This document shows, one piece after another, positions 34,206-43,084 of a stretch of DNA of 64,000 nt. Numbering within the stretch: the stretch's first letter is position 1; each line of letters opens with the position of its first letter. The position numbers were made by a program, and so were the translations under genes. The notes below the pieces were generated by a model, which saw nothing but the letters and a program-made list of their open reading frames with translations, searched no databases and was not told where the DNA came from. The stretch comes from Streptomyces coeruleorubidus. GTDB lineage: Bacteria; Actinomycetota; Actinomycetes; Streptomycetales; Streptomycetaceae. The DNA is taken from the NCBI RefSeq assembly GCF_008705135.1, contig NZ_CP023694.1, positions 1,302,001-1,366,000 of the forward strand, given 5' to 3'.

Positions 34206-37181
34206 GTGCCGCACAGATCTTCGTCTACGCAGGTCACACGGAAGTCGTTCTTACGGGGATTGGCAGCCGTCGGCGCCGCCCCCCTGCTCCCCGCCGCGGT
34301 ACTCCCCACCGCGACCGCCGAAGCCGCCCCCTCCGCCCGGCCGGACTTCCCGCTGCTCCGGAACGGCACTCCGGCGGACGTCTTCGTGGACGCGGCGGAC
34401 GACCCCGCCGTGATCCGCGCGGCCGGTGACCTCGTGGCGGACGTGGAACGGGTCGGCGGCGTCACACCACGGCTGCTGCACAGCGTGCCCCGGCGGGCCG
34501 AACTCCTCATCGTGGTGGGGACGATCGGCGCGAGCCCGGTGATCGACCGGCTCGTCCGGCACGGACGCCTGGACGTCTCCCGGGTCGAGGGCCGCTGGGA
34601 GGCGTCCGTCACCCGGGTCGTGGACCGTCCGCTGCCCGGCGTGGACCGCGCCCTGGTCATCGCGGGCAGCGACCGGCGCGGCACGGTCTACGGCGTCTAC
34701 GACACCTCGGAGCGCATCGGCGTCTCGCCCTGGTACTGGTGGGCCGACGTGCCGGTGGTCCGCCGCGACACGGTGACGGTCCCGGCAGGCCCCTTCGTAC
34801 GTCACGAGCCCGCCGTCCGCTACCGGGGCATCTTCATCAACGACGAGCAGAACCTCACCACCTGGTCCCACCGCACCCAGGAGCCGGACAAGAACATCGG
34901 CCCCCGCACCTACGAGCGGGTCTTCGAGCTGCTGCTGCGCCTCAAGGCCAACTACCTCTGGCCCGCGATGCACCCGTACTCCGACTTCTTCAACAAGCAC
35001 CGCGAGAACCCCGAACTTGCCGACCGCTACGGCATCGTGGTCGGCTCCAGTCACCCCGAGGCCATGCTCCGCAACGGCGTGCACGAGTGGGAGCCGTGGG
35101 CCGAGGAGCACCGGAACCCCGACGGCACCCTGCCGCTCTACGACTACACGGTGAACCCGGCCGTCATCTCCGACTACTGGCGCGCGCGGGCCCGGCAGAA
35201 CGCCGGCTACGAGAGCAGCTGGACGATCGGCATGCGCGGACTGCACGACTCCGCGCTGGAGACGAAGTACGCCACCACGATCCCGGAGAAGGTCGCGGTG
35301 ATGAACGACATCATCACCGACCAGCGCCGCATCCTGGCCGAGGAGGTGGGCGAGGCGGCCGAGCCGCAGATCTTCATCCCGTACAAGGAGGTCCTGGAGC
35401 TGTACAACGCGGGCGTCCGGGTCCCCGACGACGTCACGCTGATCTGGCCGGACGACAACCACGGCAACATGCGCCAGCTCCCGAACGAGGCGGAACGGCG
35501 GCGCGCCGGCGGCAACGGCATCTACTACCACCTCTCCTACTGGGGCCGCCCCAGGAGCTATCTGTGGCTGGACACCACGCAGTTGAGCAAGGTGTGGCAG
35601 GAGCTGCGCCGGGCCCACGACCACCAGGCCGACCGGATGTGGATCTTCAACGTCGGTGACATCAAGTCGATCGAGACCGGCCTGTCCTTCTGCCTGGACA
35701 TGGCGTGGGACGTCGACCGCTGGGGCCCGGGGAACGTCGAGGACTTCCTGGTGGAATGGGCGGGGCGTCAGTTCGGCCGGCGCCACGGCCCGGAGATCGC
35801 CGCCATCCGCACGGAGTACTACCGCCTGGCGGCGGAGCGGCGCCCGGAGTTCATCGACAAGGCGGTCTTCTCGACGGTGCACCACGGGGACGAAGCCGAA
35901 CGCCGGTTGTCCGCCTACGAGCAGTTGCTGGACCGGGTGCGGAAGCTGGGCGCGAAGCTGCCCGAGCCCTACCGCGACGCCTTCTACGAACTGGTCGAGT
36001 ACCCGGTGCACGGCGCCTACTTGATGAATCTGAAGTACTACTGGGCCGACCGGAACGCGCTCGCCGTCCGTCAGGGGCGCGGCGCGGGAACCAACCGCTT
36101 CGCGGACCTGGCCGAGGCCGCGCACGCCGAGGAGCAGGCGATCACCCGCCGCTACAACTCGGAGATCGCGGGCGGCAAGTGGGACGGCATCGTCAACCCC
36201 TACCCCTCGCAGATCCCGAAGGCCCCGGGCCGTCCGGCCGTCACGCGGGTGCCCCGCCAGGAGACCTCGGGCCTGGGGCTGGCCGCGGAGGGCAACGAAA
36301 CGGGAGCGAGCCGGCCGCTCTCCTTTTCCTCCTACACCCGCGACCGCCGATTCGTCGACGTCTTCAACACGGGTTTCCTCCCCCTCCAGTGGCAGGCCGA
36401 GCCGAGTCACCCGTGGATCCGGCTCAGCACAGCGGGCGGCGAACTCACCGACCAGACACGGGTATGGGTGGAGATCGACTGGCCGCGGGCACCGGAGGGC
36501 ACCCACCACCCCACACTGACCTTCACCGGCACCGGCACGATCACCGAGGTGCCCCTGCGGGTGGTCAACGACGGCGAACGGGCCCGGCAGCGTGCCCGCG
36601 GTTTCGTCGAGGCCCACGGCTATGTGTCGATCGACGCCGCGCACTTCGACCGCCAGGTGGCGCGCGGCGGGGCCCGGTGGCGGGTCGTACGCGGACTGGG
36701 TCGCCGTACGGCCGCCGTCGAGGCGGTCCCGACGACCGCACCGCCGGTCACCGAGGACCTCCCCACCCGGTCACCGGAACTGCGCTACCGGGTGCGCTTC
36801 ACCAGCTCCGGCACCTTCCCGGTGACCGTCTTCCGGCTGCCCTCCCTCGACGAGCGGGGCAAGCGCCGGCTGGCGATCGCCCTCGACGACCAGCCGCCGA
36901 CGCTCCTGTCCGGCCAGGCGATCGCCACCGGCAACCGGGGGGACGCCTGGGCCCGCAACGTCGAGGAGGGCATCGAGAAGCTGACCACCACGGTGACCGT
37001 GACGGAGCCGGGTGAACACGTGCTGCGGCTGTTCATGACCGACCCCGCGATCGCCGTGGACCAGATCGTCGTCGACACGGGGGGCCTGCCCGCGAGCTGT
37101 CTGGCGCCACCGGAGAGCTACCACCGCGTCTTCAATCCCGGCACCGCCGTCGCACCGGGCGTGGAAGCACCGGGCCGATAG
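34206..37181 (+). CDS. Tat-exported glycoside hydrolase family 115 (xylan alpha-glucuronidase)
   Basis: A 991-residue secreted enzyme. The N-terminus is a Tat signal (TRKSFLRGLAAVGA, with hydrophobic core and Ala-rich cleavage site near 42). The GH115 body runs from an N-terminal domain (about 50-190) through the catalytic barrel (about 195-530, with RYRGIFINDEQNLTTW, YLWPAMHPYSDFFN, SSHPEAMLRNG and WPDDNHGNMRQLP), then helical and beta-rich C-terminal domains. GH115 enzymes remove (methyl)glucuronic acid from xylan. Codon 16, in the Tat signal, is TTA (34251-34253), so translation may depend on the bldA tRNA. The start GTG follows GAAAGG. A strong terminator follows the gene. Confidence 0.9.
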   Translation: MPHRSSSTQVTRKSFLRGLAAVGAAPLLPAAVLPTATAEAAPSARPDFPLLRNGTPADVFVDAADDPAVIRAAGDLVADVERVGGVTPRLLHSVPRRAELLIVVGTIGASPVIDRLVRHGRLDVSRVEGRWEASVTRVVDRPLPGVDRALVIAGSDRRGTVYGVYDTSERIGVSPWYWWADVPVVRRDTVTVPAGPFVRHEPAVRYRGIFINDEQNLTTWSHRTQEPDKNIGPRTYERVFELLLRLKANYLWPAMHPYSDFFNKHRENPELADRYGIVVGSSHPEAMLRNGVHEWEPWAEEHRNPDGTLPLYDYTVNPAVISDYWRARARQNAGYESSWTIGMRGLHDSALETKYATTIPEKVAVMNDIITDQRRILAEEVGEAAEPQIFIPYKEVLELYNAGVRVPDDVTLIWPDDNHGNMRQLPNEAERRRAGGNGIYYHLSYWGRPRSYLWLDTTQLSKVWQELRRAHDHQADRMWIFNVGDIKSIETGLSFCLDMAWDVDRWGPGNVEDFLVEWAGRQFGRRHGPEIAAIRTEYYRLAAERRPEFIDKAVFSTVHHGDEAERRLSAYEQLLDRVRKLGAKLPEPYRDAFYELVEYPVHGAYLMNLKYYWADRNALAVRQGRGAGTNRFADLAEAAHAEEQAITRRYNSEIAGGKWDGIVNPYPSQIPKAPGRPAVTRVPRQETSGLGLAAEGNETGASRPLSFSSYTRDRRFVDVFNTGFLPLQWQAEPSHPWIRLSTAGGELTDQTRVWVEIDWPRAPEGTHHPTLTFTGTGTITEVPLRVVNDGERARQRARGFVEAHGYVSIDAAHFDRQVARGGARWRVVRGLGRRTAAVEAVPTTAPPVTEDLPTRSPELRYRVRFTSSGTFPVTVFRLPSLDERGKRRLAIALDDQPPTLLSGQAIATGNRGDAWARNVEEGIEKLTTTVTVTEPGEHVLRLFMTDPAIAVDQIVVDTGGLPASCLAPPESYHRVFNPGTAVAPGVEAPGR

Positions 37182-37187
37182 GCCAGT

Positions 37188-37218
37188 CACCGGCAGTCGC
37201 CCGGAGCGACTGCCGGTG
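37188..37218 (+). terminator. Terminator after GH115 gene
   Basis: A perfect 12-bp stem (CACCGGCAGTCG with its complement) and 7-base loop begin 6 bp after the GH115 stop codon. Confidence 0.8.
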
Positions 37219-37247
37219 TTCTCCAGGAGCACTGACGGGGTCACAGA

Positions 37248-37265
37248 TTTCTGCGTGCACAGAAA
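37248..37265. promoter_or_regulatory. Inverted repeat upstream of terpene locus
   Basis: TTTCTG-CGTGCA-CAGAAA (6-bp arms) lies in a locally AT-rich part of the 234-bp gap before the P450 gene. It is a candidate operator for the terpene locus. The remainder of the gap (to 37452) shows no gene. Confidence 0.3.
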
Positions 37266-37452
37266 ATCAAAAAAGCTGGACGCATTGCAGCAACCGTGAT
37301 TCGCTCGACGCCCCTCCGTGCTTCCGTGCGCCCCTACGGAGAAAGGATTCGGCGAGCCGTCGACAGATTCCACTGGGCAGGACATGAGGCGAGCATCATG
37401 TCGGTGCGACCGCACCAAAATCCCGTGTGCCAACTGAGGCAGGTGGTATTCG

Positions 37453-38937
37453 ATGAGCGGCTCCCTTCCCGGACCGGCCCGAGATTGGACAGTGGGCACT
37501 GCTCCAGGCATATTCCCATTCATCGGCCACGGTATCGACTTGGTCCGTCGACCGCTGGCTTTTCTGAATTCTTTGCCCGGACACGGGGATCTGGTCGAGA
37601 TACGCCTGGGTCCGCAGCGGGCCTGGATGGCGTGTCACCCGGACCTGGTCCACCAAATGCTCAGGGACCCGCGCACGTTCGACAAGGGCGGTCCGCTCTA
37701 CGACAGGTTACGGATGCTGCTGGGCGACGGCGTCGGCACCTGCCGGCATCAGGATCACCGGCGCCAGCGCAGGCTGCTCCAGCCCGAGTTCCGCAAGGCC
37801 CGCGTCGCCGACCAGGTGAGCCTGATGGGCGAGGAGGTGGAGTCGGTGTGCCGCGCGTGGCGGCCCGGGCAGGTGGTCGACATCAGCGCGACCATGCTGG
37901 ACCTGTCCACACGCGTGGTCAGCCGCGTCCTCTTCTCCGACTCGCTCGACACCGAGACGGCCGCCGAGATGCGCAGGTGCCTGGCCACCGTGGTGCGCGG
38001 CATGTTCGTCCGGACGGTGATGCCGGTCGACGCCCTGTTCCGTGTTCCCACGCCGGCGAACCGGCGTTACCGGCATGCTTCAGACCGCCTGCGCGCGATC
38101 GTCGACGCGGCCATCGCCCAGCGCCGGCGAGGCACTGCCCATGACGACCGCGACGACCTGCTCGCAACACTGCTGGCCGCTACGCGGGCCGATGGCGGGG
38201 GGACGGCGATCACCGATCAGGAAGTCCACGGCCAGGTGCTGACGCTGATGTTCGCCGGCGCCGAGAGCACCGCCCTGTGTCTCTCGTCCGCCTTGGAGCT
38301 CCTGGGGCGGCATCCCGAGGAGGAACGCCGCCTGCACGCCGAAGTCGACGCCGTGCTCGCTTCAGGGCAGCCGCCCGGCCCCGACGAGCTGCCGCGCCTC
38401 GTCCACACCCGGCGCGTCCTCACCGAGACCCTCCGCCACCGCCCGCCGGGCTGGCTCTTCACCCGCGTCACCACCCAGGAGACGGAGCTGGCCGGGCACC
38501 CTCTCCCGCAGGGCTCCACCGTCATGTTCAGCCCGTACCTCCTGCACCACGACCCCGCCGTGTTCCCCGACCCCGATCGCTTCCTCCCCGACCGCTGGCT
38601 GCCCGGACAGGCCGTCGCGGTCCCGCCCGGAGCGATGATTCCGTTCGGTGCGGGCAGCCGGAAATGCATCGGAGAGACACTCGCGCTGGCGGAGGCCACG
38701 GTGGCCGTCGCGTTCATCGCCCGCCACTGGCGGCTGCGTCATCTGCCCGACTACACCGAACGGCTGCGGCCCGCGGCGTCGTTGGGACCGAGAGGACTGG
38801 TCATGGTCAGCGAACCGCGAACGAGGCCGCCGATGAGCACACCGCCTCCGGCGGATTCACGCGCACCCGGGACAACCGTCGTACCCGTCGTCCACAACTC
38901 CCGAACGGCAGGTGGCAACGATGTCCGCGACGCATGA
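37453..38937 (+). CDS. Cytochrome P450 of the terpene locus
   Basis: A 494-residue P450. The I-helix motif is AGAEST (in LMFAGAESTALCL, Glu-Ser in place of the more usual Glu-Thr), ExxR is ETLR, the PERF region is PDRFLPDRW, and the heme loop is FGAGSRKCIGETLA with the Cys at about 405. The general form resembles terpene-oxidising P450s such as CYP170. The C-terminal 40 residues are an unusual Pro/Thr-rich tail that overlaps the next gene. Codon 86 is TTA (37708-37710), so translation may need the bldA tRNA. ATG 37453 follows GAGGCAGGTGG. The gene overlaps the terpene synthase by 17 bp. Confidence 0.9.
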   Translation: MSGSLPGPARDWTVGTAPGIFPFIGHGIDLVRRPLAFLNSLPGHGDLVEIRLGPQRAWMACHPDLVHQMLRDPRTFDKGGPLYDRLRMLLGDGVGTCRHQDHRRQRRLLQPEFRKARVADQVSLMGEEVESVCRAWRPGQVVDISATMLDLSTRVVSRVLFSDSLDTETAAEMRRCLATVVRGMFVRTVMPVDALFRVPTPANRRYRHASDRLRAIVDAAIAQRRRGTAHDDRDDLLATLLAATRADGGGTAITDQEVHGQVLTLMFAGAESTALCLSSALELLGRHPEEERRLHAEVDAVLASGQPPGPDELPRLVHTRRVLTETLRHRPPGWLFTRVTTQETELAGHPLPQGSTVMFSPYLLHHDPAVFPDPDRFLPDRWLPGQAVAVPPGAMIPFGAGSRKCIGETLALAEATVAVAFIARHWRLRHLPDYTERLRPAASLGPRGLVMVSEPRTRPPMSTPPPADSRAPGTTVVPVVHNSRTAGGNDVRDA

Positions 38938-39928
38938 GGAAATCACGCTCGCCGCGCGGGAGGAAATTCCGGTCGTCGACCTGAGGGAACTGATCGACGC
39001 GAACCTCTACATGCCCTTCCCTTTCCAGCGCAATCCCCACGCGTCCGAAGCGGCGGCAGGCGTCGAGGAATGGCTGAGCGTCTGGGGGCTGACCGACGAC
39101 CCGGCGGTGGCGGCCATGATCTCCTATACGCGCCCCGCCGAACTCGCGGCCTACAACAGCCCGACCATGGATTCCGGGCTCCTCCAGATCGTGGCCAACC
39201 AGATCGCCTACCAGTTCGTCTTCGACGACCGCGCGGAGGACATCGGCCGGCACACACCGGGCCGGCTGCTCCCCATGCTGTGCGAGAGCATCGCGATCCT
39301 GCGGGACGGCCAGTCCCCCACCACCCCGCTCGGGGCGGCCCTGGCCGACCTCCACCGACAGGTACAGGAGCGGTGCACACCCGCTCAGGCCGCACGATGG
39401 GCCTGGAACAGCCGTGAGTACGTGCACGGTCTGCTGTACGAAGCAGTGGCCCAGGCCCACCCCGTCCCGGTGGGAAGCGAGCTGTGCCGGTCCGTACGCT
39501 CCCTCATCGCGGGCGTCGAGCCGTTCTACCCGCTGTGCGAGGCCGCACAGCCGGGCGAACTGACCCCGGAGGAGATCCATCACCCCGTCATGCGACGCCT
39601 GAGCCGGCTGTCGGCCGACGCGGCGGTGTGGATACCCGACCTCTTCTCCGCGGTGAAGGAACAGCGGGCGGGCGGCGTGATCAACCTGGCCCTCGCCTAC
39701 CAGCGGGCCCACCGGTGCTCCCTGCCGGTGGCCGTCACGCTCGCCACACGGCACATCAACAGCACGATCCGCGAGTTCGAGGAGCTCTACGGTGAGTTCA
39801 GGCCGGAGTTGAGCCCGTCCGGCGTCGGCTACGTGGAGGGCATGGCCGGCTGGATCCGCGGTTGCTACTTCTGGTCCCGGACCGTGCCTCGGTACGCGGA
39901 CACGATGGCGGCACCCGTGGTGCCCTGA
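38921..39928 (+). CDS. Class I terpene synthase with altered NSE motif
   Basis: A 335-residue bacterial terpene cyclase. The aspartate-rich metal motif is FDDRAED (102-107), the pyrophosphate-sensor Arg fits R193, and the C-terminal RY pair is R324-Y325 in WSRTVPRY. The second metal motif, normally NDxxSxxKE, reads PDLFSAVKE (239-247): the first ligand Asn is Pro, while Ser243 and Glu247 remain. The enzyme should ionise a prenyl diphosphate and cyclise it in the cytoplasm; product unknown. ATG 38921 follows AGGTGG and overlaps the P450 end, implying coupled translation. A LuxR-type regulator follows. Confidence 0.9.
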   Translation: MSATHEEITLAAREEIPVVDLRELIDANLYMPFPFQRNPHASEAAAGVEEWLSVWGLTDDPAVAAMISYTRPAELAAYNSPTMDSGLLQIVANQIAYQFVFDDRAEDIGRHTPGRLLPMLCESIAILRDGQSPTTPLGAALADLHRQVQERCTPAQAARWAWNSREYVHGLLYEAVAQAHPVPVGSELCRSVRSLIAGVEPFYPLCEAAQPGELTPEEIHHPVMRRLSRLSADAAVWIPDLFSAVKEQRAGGVINLALAYQRAHRCSLPVAVTLATRHINSTIREFEELYGEFRPELSPSGVGYVEGMAGWIRGCYFWSRTVPRYADTMAAPVVP

Positions 39929-40135
39929 TGCGCTGTCCGACCGGTCGTTTCCACCACAGGGGCCCCGAGAAGGGCGGAAACACAGCAGAATACCCGAAAG
40001 TCCGAGACGCGAACCGCACCTGCGGGAAATTCACCCTCTCTGTCGACCTCCTGTTCCGACCCGGCCATGGGGCCTGCACCAGGGCGTACGCTCGCCCCGT
40101 CCGGCGGGGAGCAACGACAGGAAGCGGTAGACCAC

Positions 40136-42859
40136 ATGGCCCATGGGCTGCGGCAACCGATCACCGAAGACCGGCCTCTACTCGAACGCGACGAGGAACT
40201 CCGGGCTGCCGACGACGCGTTGGCGGAGCTCCGTGACACCGTCGACGGCGTGCCCCAGGTACCGCGCGGCGGGTTGCTCGCCTTCACCGGCGAGGCCGGG
40301 CTGGGCAAGACGACACTCATCGCGGCGGTGCGTGCCCGCGCCGCCGCCCTCGGGTTCACGGTGTTCTCCGGCAAGGGCGGCGAGAACGAGCGGGGCATGG
40401 CGTTCCGCGTCGTCCGCCAGGCCATGCAGCCCATCCTGGCCGGCATGAGCGAGACGGAGCGCCGGGATTTCCTGGGCAGCTGGTACGACATCGTCGGCGC
40501 CGCGCTCGGTCTCGAGGCGACGGACCCCGATCGGGTGCCGGACCCGACCGGAGTACGCGACGGCCTCGACTGGGTCATGACGCGGCTGACGATGCTGAAC
40601 TCGCCTGTCGTTCTGCTCCTGGACGACCTGCACTGGGCCGATGCCGAATCCCTCGACTGGCTCGCCTCCTTCGCACCCCGGGTCGCGAACCTCCCGCTGC
40701 TGATCGTCGTCGGCTACCGGCCCGACGAACTCCCGCCCGGCGCGACCGGTTTCCGTACGCTCGTCCAACGCCACGAGCGACGTCCGCACCTGCTGTCTCC
40801 GCTCGGCGAGGCCGGTGTGGCGCGGATCATCAGGGACGAAGTCGGCGAGGAAGCCGAGGACGAGTTCTGCGGTGAGTGCTGGACGGTCACCGGTGGAAGC
40901 CCCTTCGAGGCCGTCGAACTGGCCATCAGGCTCCGTGAGCGGAAGCTGAGGGGCACGCAGGACGAAGTGCCCGCGATGCGGGACCTCGCCGCCGCGGTCA
41001 AGGGCCCCGGCCTGATCGAGCGCCTCAAGCGGCTCGGCCCGGGCACCGTCCGCTTCGCGTGGGCCGGCGCTGTCCTGGGCGGGTCCTTCTCCCCCGAGGT
41101 CGCCGCCGACCTCGCGGTTCTCGGCAGCGAGGAGGCCCGCGAGGCGGCCGAGAAGCTGCGCGCCCGCCGCATTCTCGCGGACACCGACGAGCCCGCGGGC
41201 AGCCTGGAGTTCGTCCACCCGCAGATCGCCACGACGATCTACCGCGACATCCCCGCGGGCCTGCGGGTCGGCATGCACAACGCGGCCGCCCATGCCGCCC
41301 AGGCGGTCGGGGCCGACCCCACCGTCGCCGCCCGGCACCTGCTGGAGGTTCCCTGCGACGGCCGGCCCGAGGCGGTCGCGTGCCTGCGCGCCGCCGCGCG
41401 TGAGTACCTCCGCGCCGGGGCCCCGGAGGCCGCCCGGCGCGTGCTGACCCGAGCGCTGCGGGAACCGCCCCCTGCCGAGGACCGCGCCGCCCTTCTCCAC
41501 GAGCTGGCCTGCTCGACCTTCCTGATCGAGCCCACGGCCACGGTCAGCCATCTCCGGGAGGCGCTGAAGGAGCCGGGAATCGACCCCGATCTGCGCGCCT
41601 CCATCGTCTACCGGCTGACCCAGGCGCTGGCCCACACCGACCGGCTGACCGAGGCCGCAAGCGTGGCCGCCGACGAGGCGCGGCGCGCCACCAACGCGCG
41701 CGTCAAACTGCGCATGCAGGCCGATCACTTCGTGTGGAGCGCGTTCCGCGCCGACGAGCCCGACTCCTCCGCCCGCTCGCGCCGGCTGGCGCGGCTGGCG
41801 GACAAGCTGCCCGGCCGGGGCCTGGAGGAGCGCTACATCCTCGGTCTGCGGGCGTGGGACGCCCTCGTACGCGGCGAGCCGCGGCGGACCGCCCTCGGGT
41901 ATGCCGAGGAGGCCCTCGGCGGAGGGATGAGCTGGACCGACGAGAACCGCGGCTTCGAGGTGCCCGTCGCGGTTGCCCTGCTGTTCATGTACTGCGACCA
42001 GCCACGGCGGGCCGAGGAGCTCTTCGCCGAAGGCATGGCCGAGTGCGAGCACATGGGGTGGCGCGGCTCCCATCTGGCGCAGGGCCAGACGCTCCTGGGC
42101 TATATCCGCTACCGCCGTGGCTGCCTGCGCGAGGCGGAGGAACTCGTCCGGGCCGGGCTGCACACCGCCGAGCGCGTCGAAGGAGCGGTGCCCGCCCAGT
42201 GGTTCGCCATCGGCATTCTCATCCAGACCCTGCTGGCCCGTGGGCGCACCGGTGACGCTCGCCGGCTCGCCGACAGCTACCACTACGGCGACGTGGTCCC
42301 CAACGCCGTCATCTTCCCCGACCCCCGCACGGTGTACGCCGACCTGCTCCTGGCGGAGGGGCGACTCCCGCAGGCGGCGCGACTGTTGTCCGAGGTCGGG
42401 GAATGGCTGGAGGCGCGGGACTGGCGCAACCCCGCATGGTGCCCCTGGCAGCTGCGGCTGGCCTCGGCACTCGCCCGCACCGCCCCCGACGAGGCGGTCC
42501 GCCATGCCGAGGACGCCGTCAAGCGGGCCCGGGACTTCGGCGCGGCGTCCGCGATCGGCCAGGCCCTGCACGCCCAGGCGGAGGTGACGGGCGGGGAGGC
42601 GGCACTCGATCTGCACGCGCAGGCCGTCGACCACCTGGAGCAGTCGCCCGCCGCGTACCAACTGGCCCGCGCCCTCGTCGGCCACGGCGCCGCGCTGGCC
42701 CGCAACGGCCATCTGCACGACGCCGCCGACCGGCTCTACCAGGGCCTGGAGGCGCGGTGCACTGCGGTGCCGAGGGTCTGGCCGCCCGGGCCAGGCGGGA
42801 GCTCTCCGCCGCCGGACTGCGCCCGCTGCCCCTGCGCTACCCGCAGACGGACATGCTGA
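40136..42859 (+). CDS. LAL-type ATPase regulator, cut before its LuxR domain by a frameshift
   Basis: A 907-residue reading of a large ATP-binding LuxR-family (LAL) regulator. Walker A is GEAGLGKTTL (about 52-61), Walker B is VVLLLDDLHWAD (about 155-166), and a long TPR-like helical region fills 350-860. The frame then runs into nonsense (CTAVPRVWPPGPGG) and stops, while the expected LuxR helix-turn-helix continues one frame over from about 42752. One missing G near GAGGCGCGG (42749-42757) would explain it; restored, the protein would be 969 residues. ATG 40136 is weakly preceded by AGGAAG. It lies just after the terpene synthase gene and may once have regulated it. Confidence 0.8.
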   Translation: MAHGLRQPITEDRPLLERDEELRAADDALAELRDTVDGVPQVPRGGLLAFTGEAGLGKTTLIAAVRARAAALGFTVFSGKGGENERGMAFRVVRQAMQPILAGMSETERRDFLGSWYDIVGAALGLEATDPDRVPDPTGVRDGLDWVMTRLTMLNSPVVLLLDDLHWADAESLDWLASFAPRVANLPLLIVVGYRPDELPPGATGFRTLVQRHERRPHLLSPLGEAGVARIIRDEVGEEAEDEFCGECWTVTGGSPFEAVELAIRLRERKLRGTQDEVPAMRDLAAAVKGPGLIERLKRLGPGTVRFAWAGAVLGGSFSPEVAADLAVLGSEEAREAAEKLRARRILADTDEPAGSLEFVHPQIATTIYRDIPAGLRVGMHNAAAHAAQAVGADPTVAARHLLEVPCDGRPEAVACLRAAAREYLRAGAPEAARRVLTRALREPPPAEDRAALLHELACSTFLIEPTATVSHLREALKEPGIDPDLRASIVYRLTQALAHTDRLTEAASVAADEARRATNARVKLRMQADHFVWSAFRADEPDSSARSRRLARLADKLPGRGLEERYILGLRAWDALVRGEPRRTALGYAEEALGGGMSWTDENRGFEVPVAVALLFMYCDQPRRAEELFAEGMAECEHMGWRGSHLAQGQTLLGYIRYRRGCLREAEELVRAGLHTAERVEGAVPAQWFAIGILIQTLLARGRTGDARRLADSYHYGDVVPNAVIFPDPRTVYADLLLAEGRLPQAARLLSEVGEWLEARDWRNPAWCPWQLRLASALARTAPDEAVRHAEDAVKRARDFGAASAIGQALHAQAEVTGGEAALDLHAQAVDHLEQSPAAYQLARALVGHGAALARNGHLHDAADRLYQGLEARCTAVPRVWPPGPGGSSPPPDCARCPCATRRRTC

Positions 42860-43044
42860 CGACCCAGGAGCGCAGGGCCGCCGAGATGGCGGCCCTGGGC
42901 CACCCGGCATCGGTGGTCGCGAAGGAACTGCGGCTCACTGAGCAGGGCGTACGGCAACTGCTGTCCTCCGTGTACCGAAAACTCGGCACGGACGCATCCG
43001 GCCTCCCCGACGCCCTGTCGAACCGCTCCCGGCACGAGCGGTAG
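42752..43044 (+). pseudogene. Displaced LuxR/GerE DNA-binding domain of the LAL regulator
   Basis: In the frame shifted by one base from the preceding ATPase gene, the sequence GAVHCGAEGLAARARREL leads into a complete GerE helix-turn-helix: LTTQERRAAEMAALGHPASV, then VAKELRLTEQGVRQLLSSVY and RKLGTDA. This has the conserved LTxxE opening and xVYRKLG end. It has no start codon or ribosome site of its own. It is the C-terminus of the same regulator, separated by a single-base deletion or a sequencing error. Confidence 0.75.
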
Positions 43045-43084
43045 CGACCGGGAGCCCGGCCACGCACCCCGGCCGCCGGTCTTC

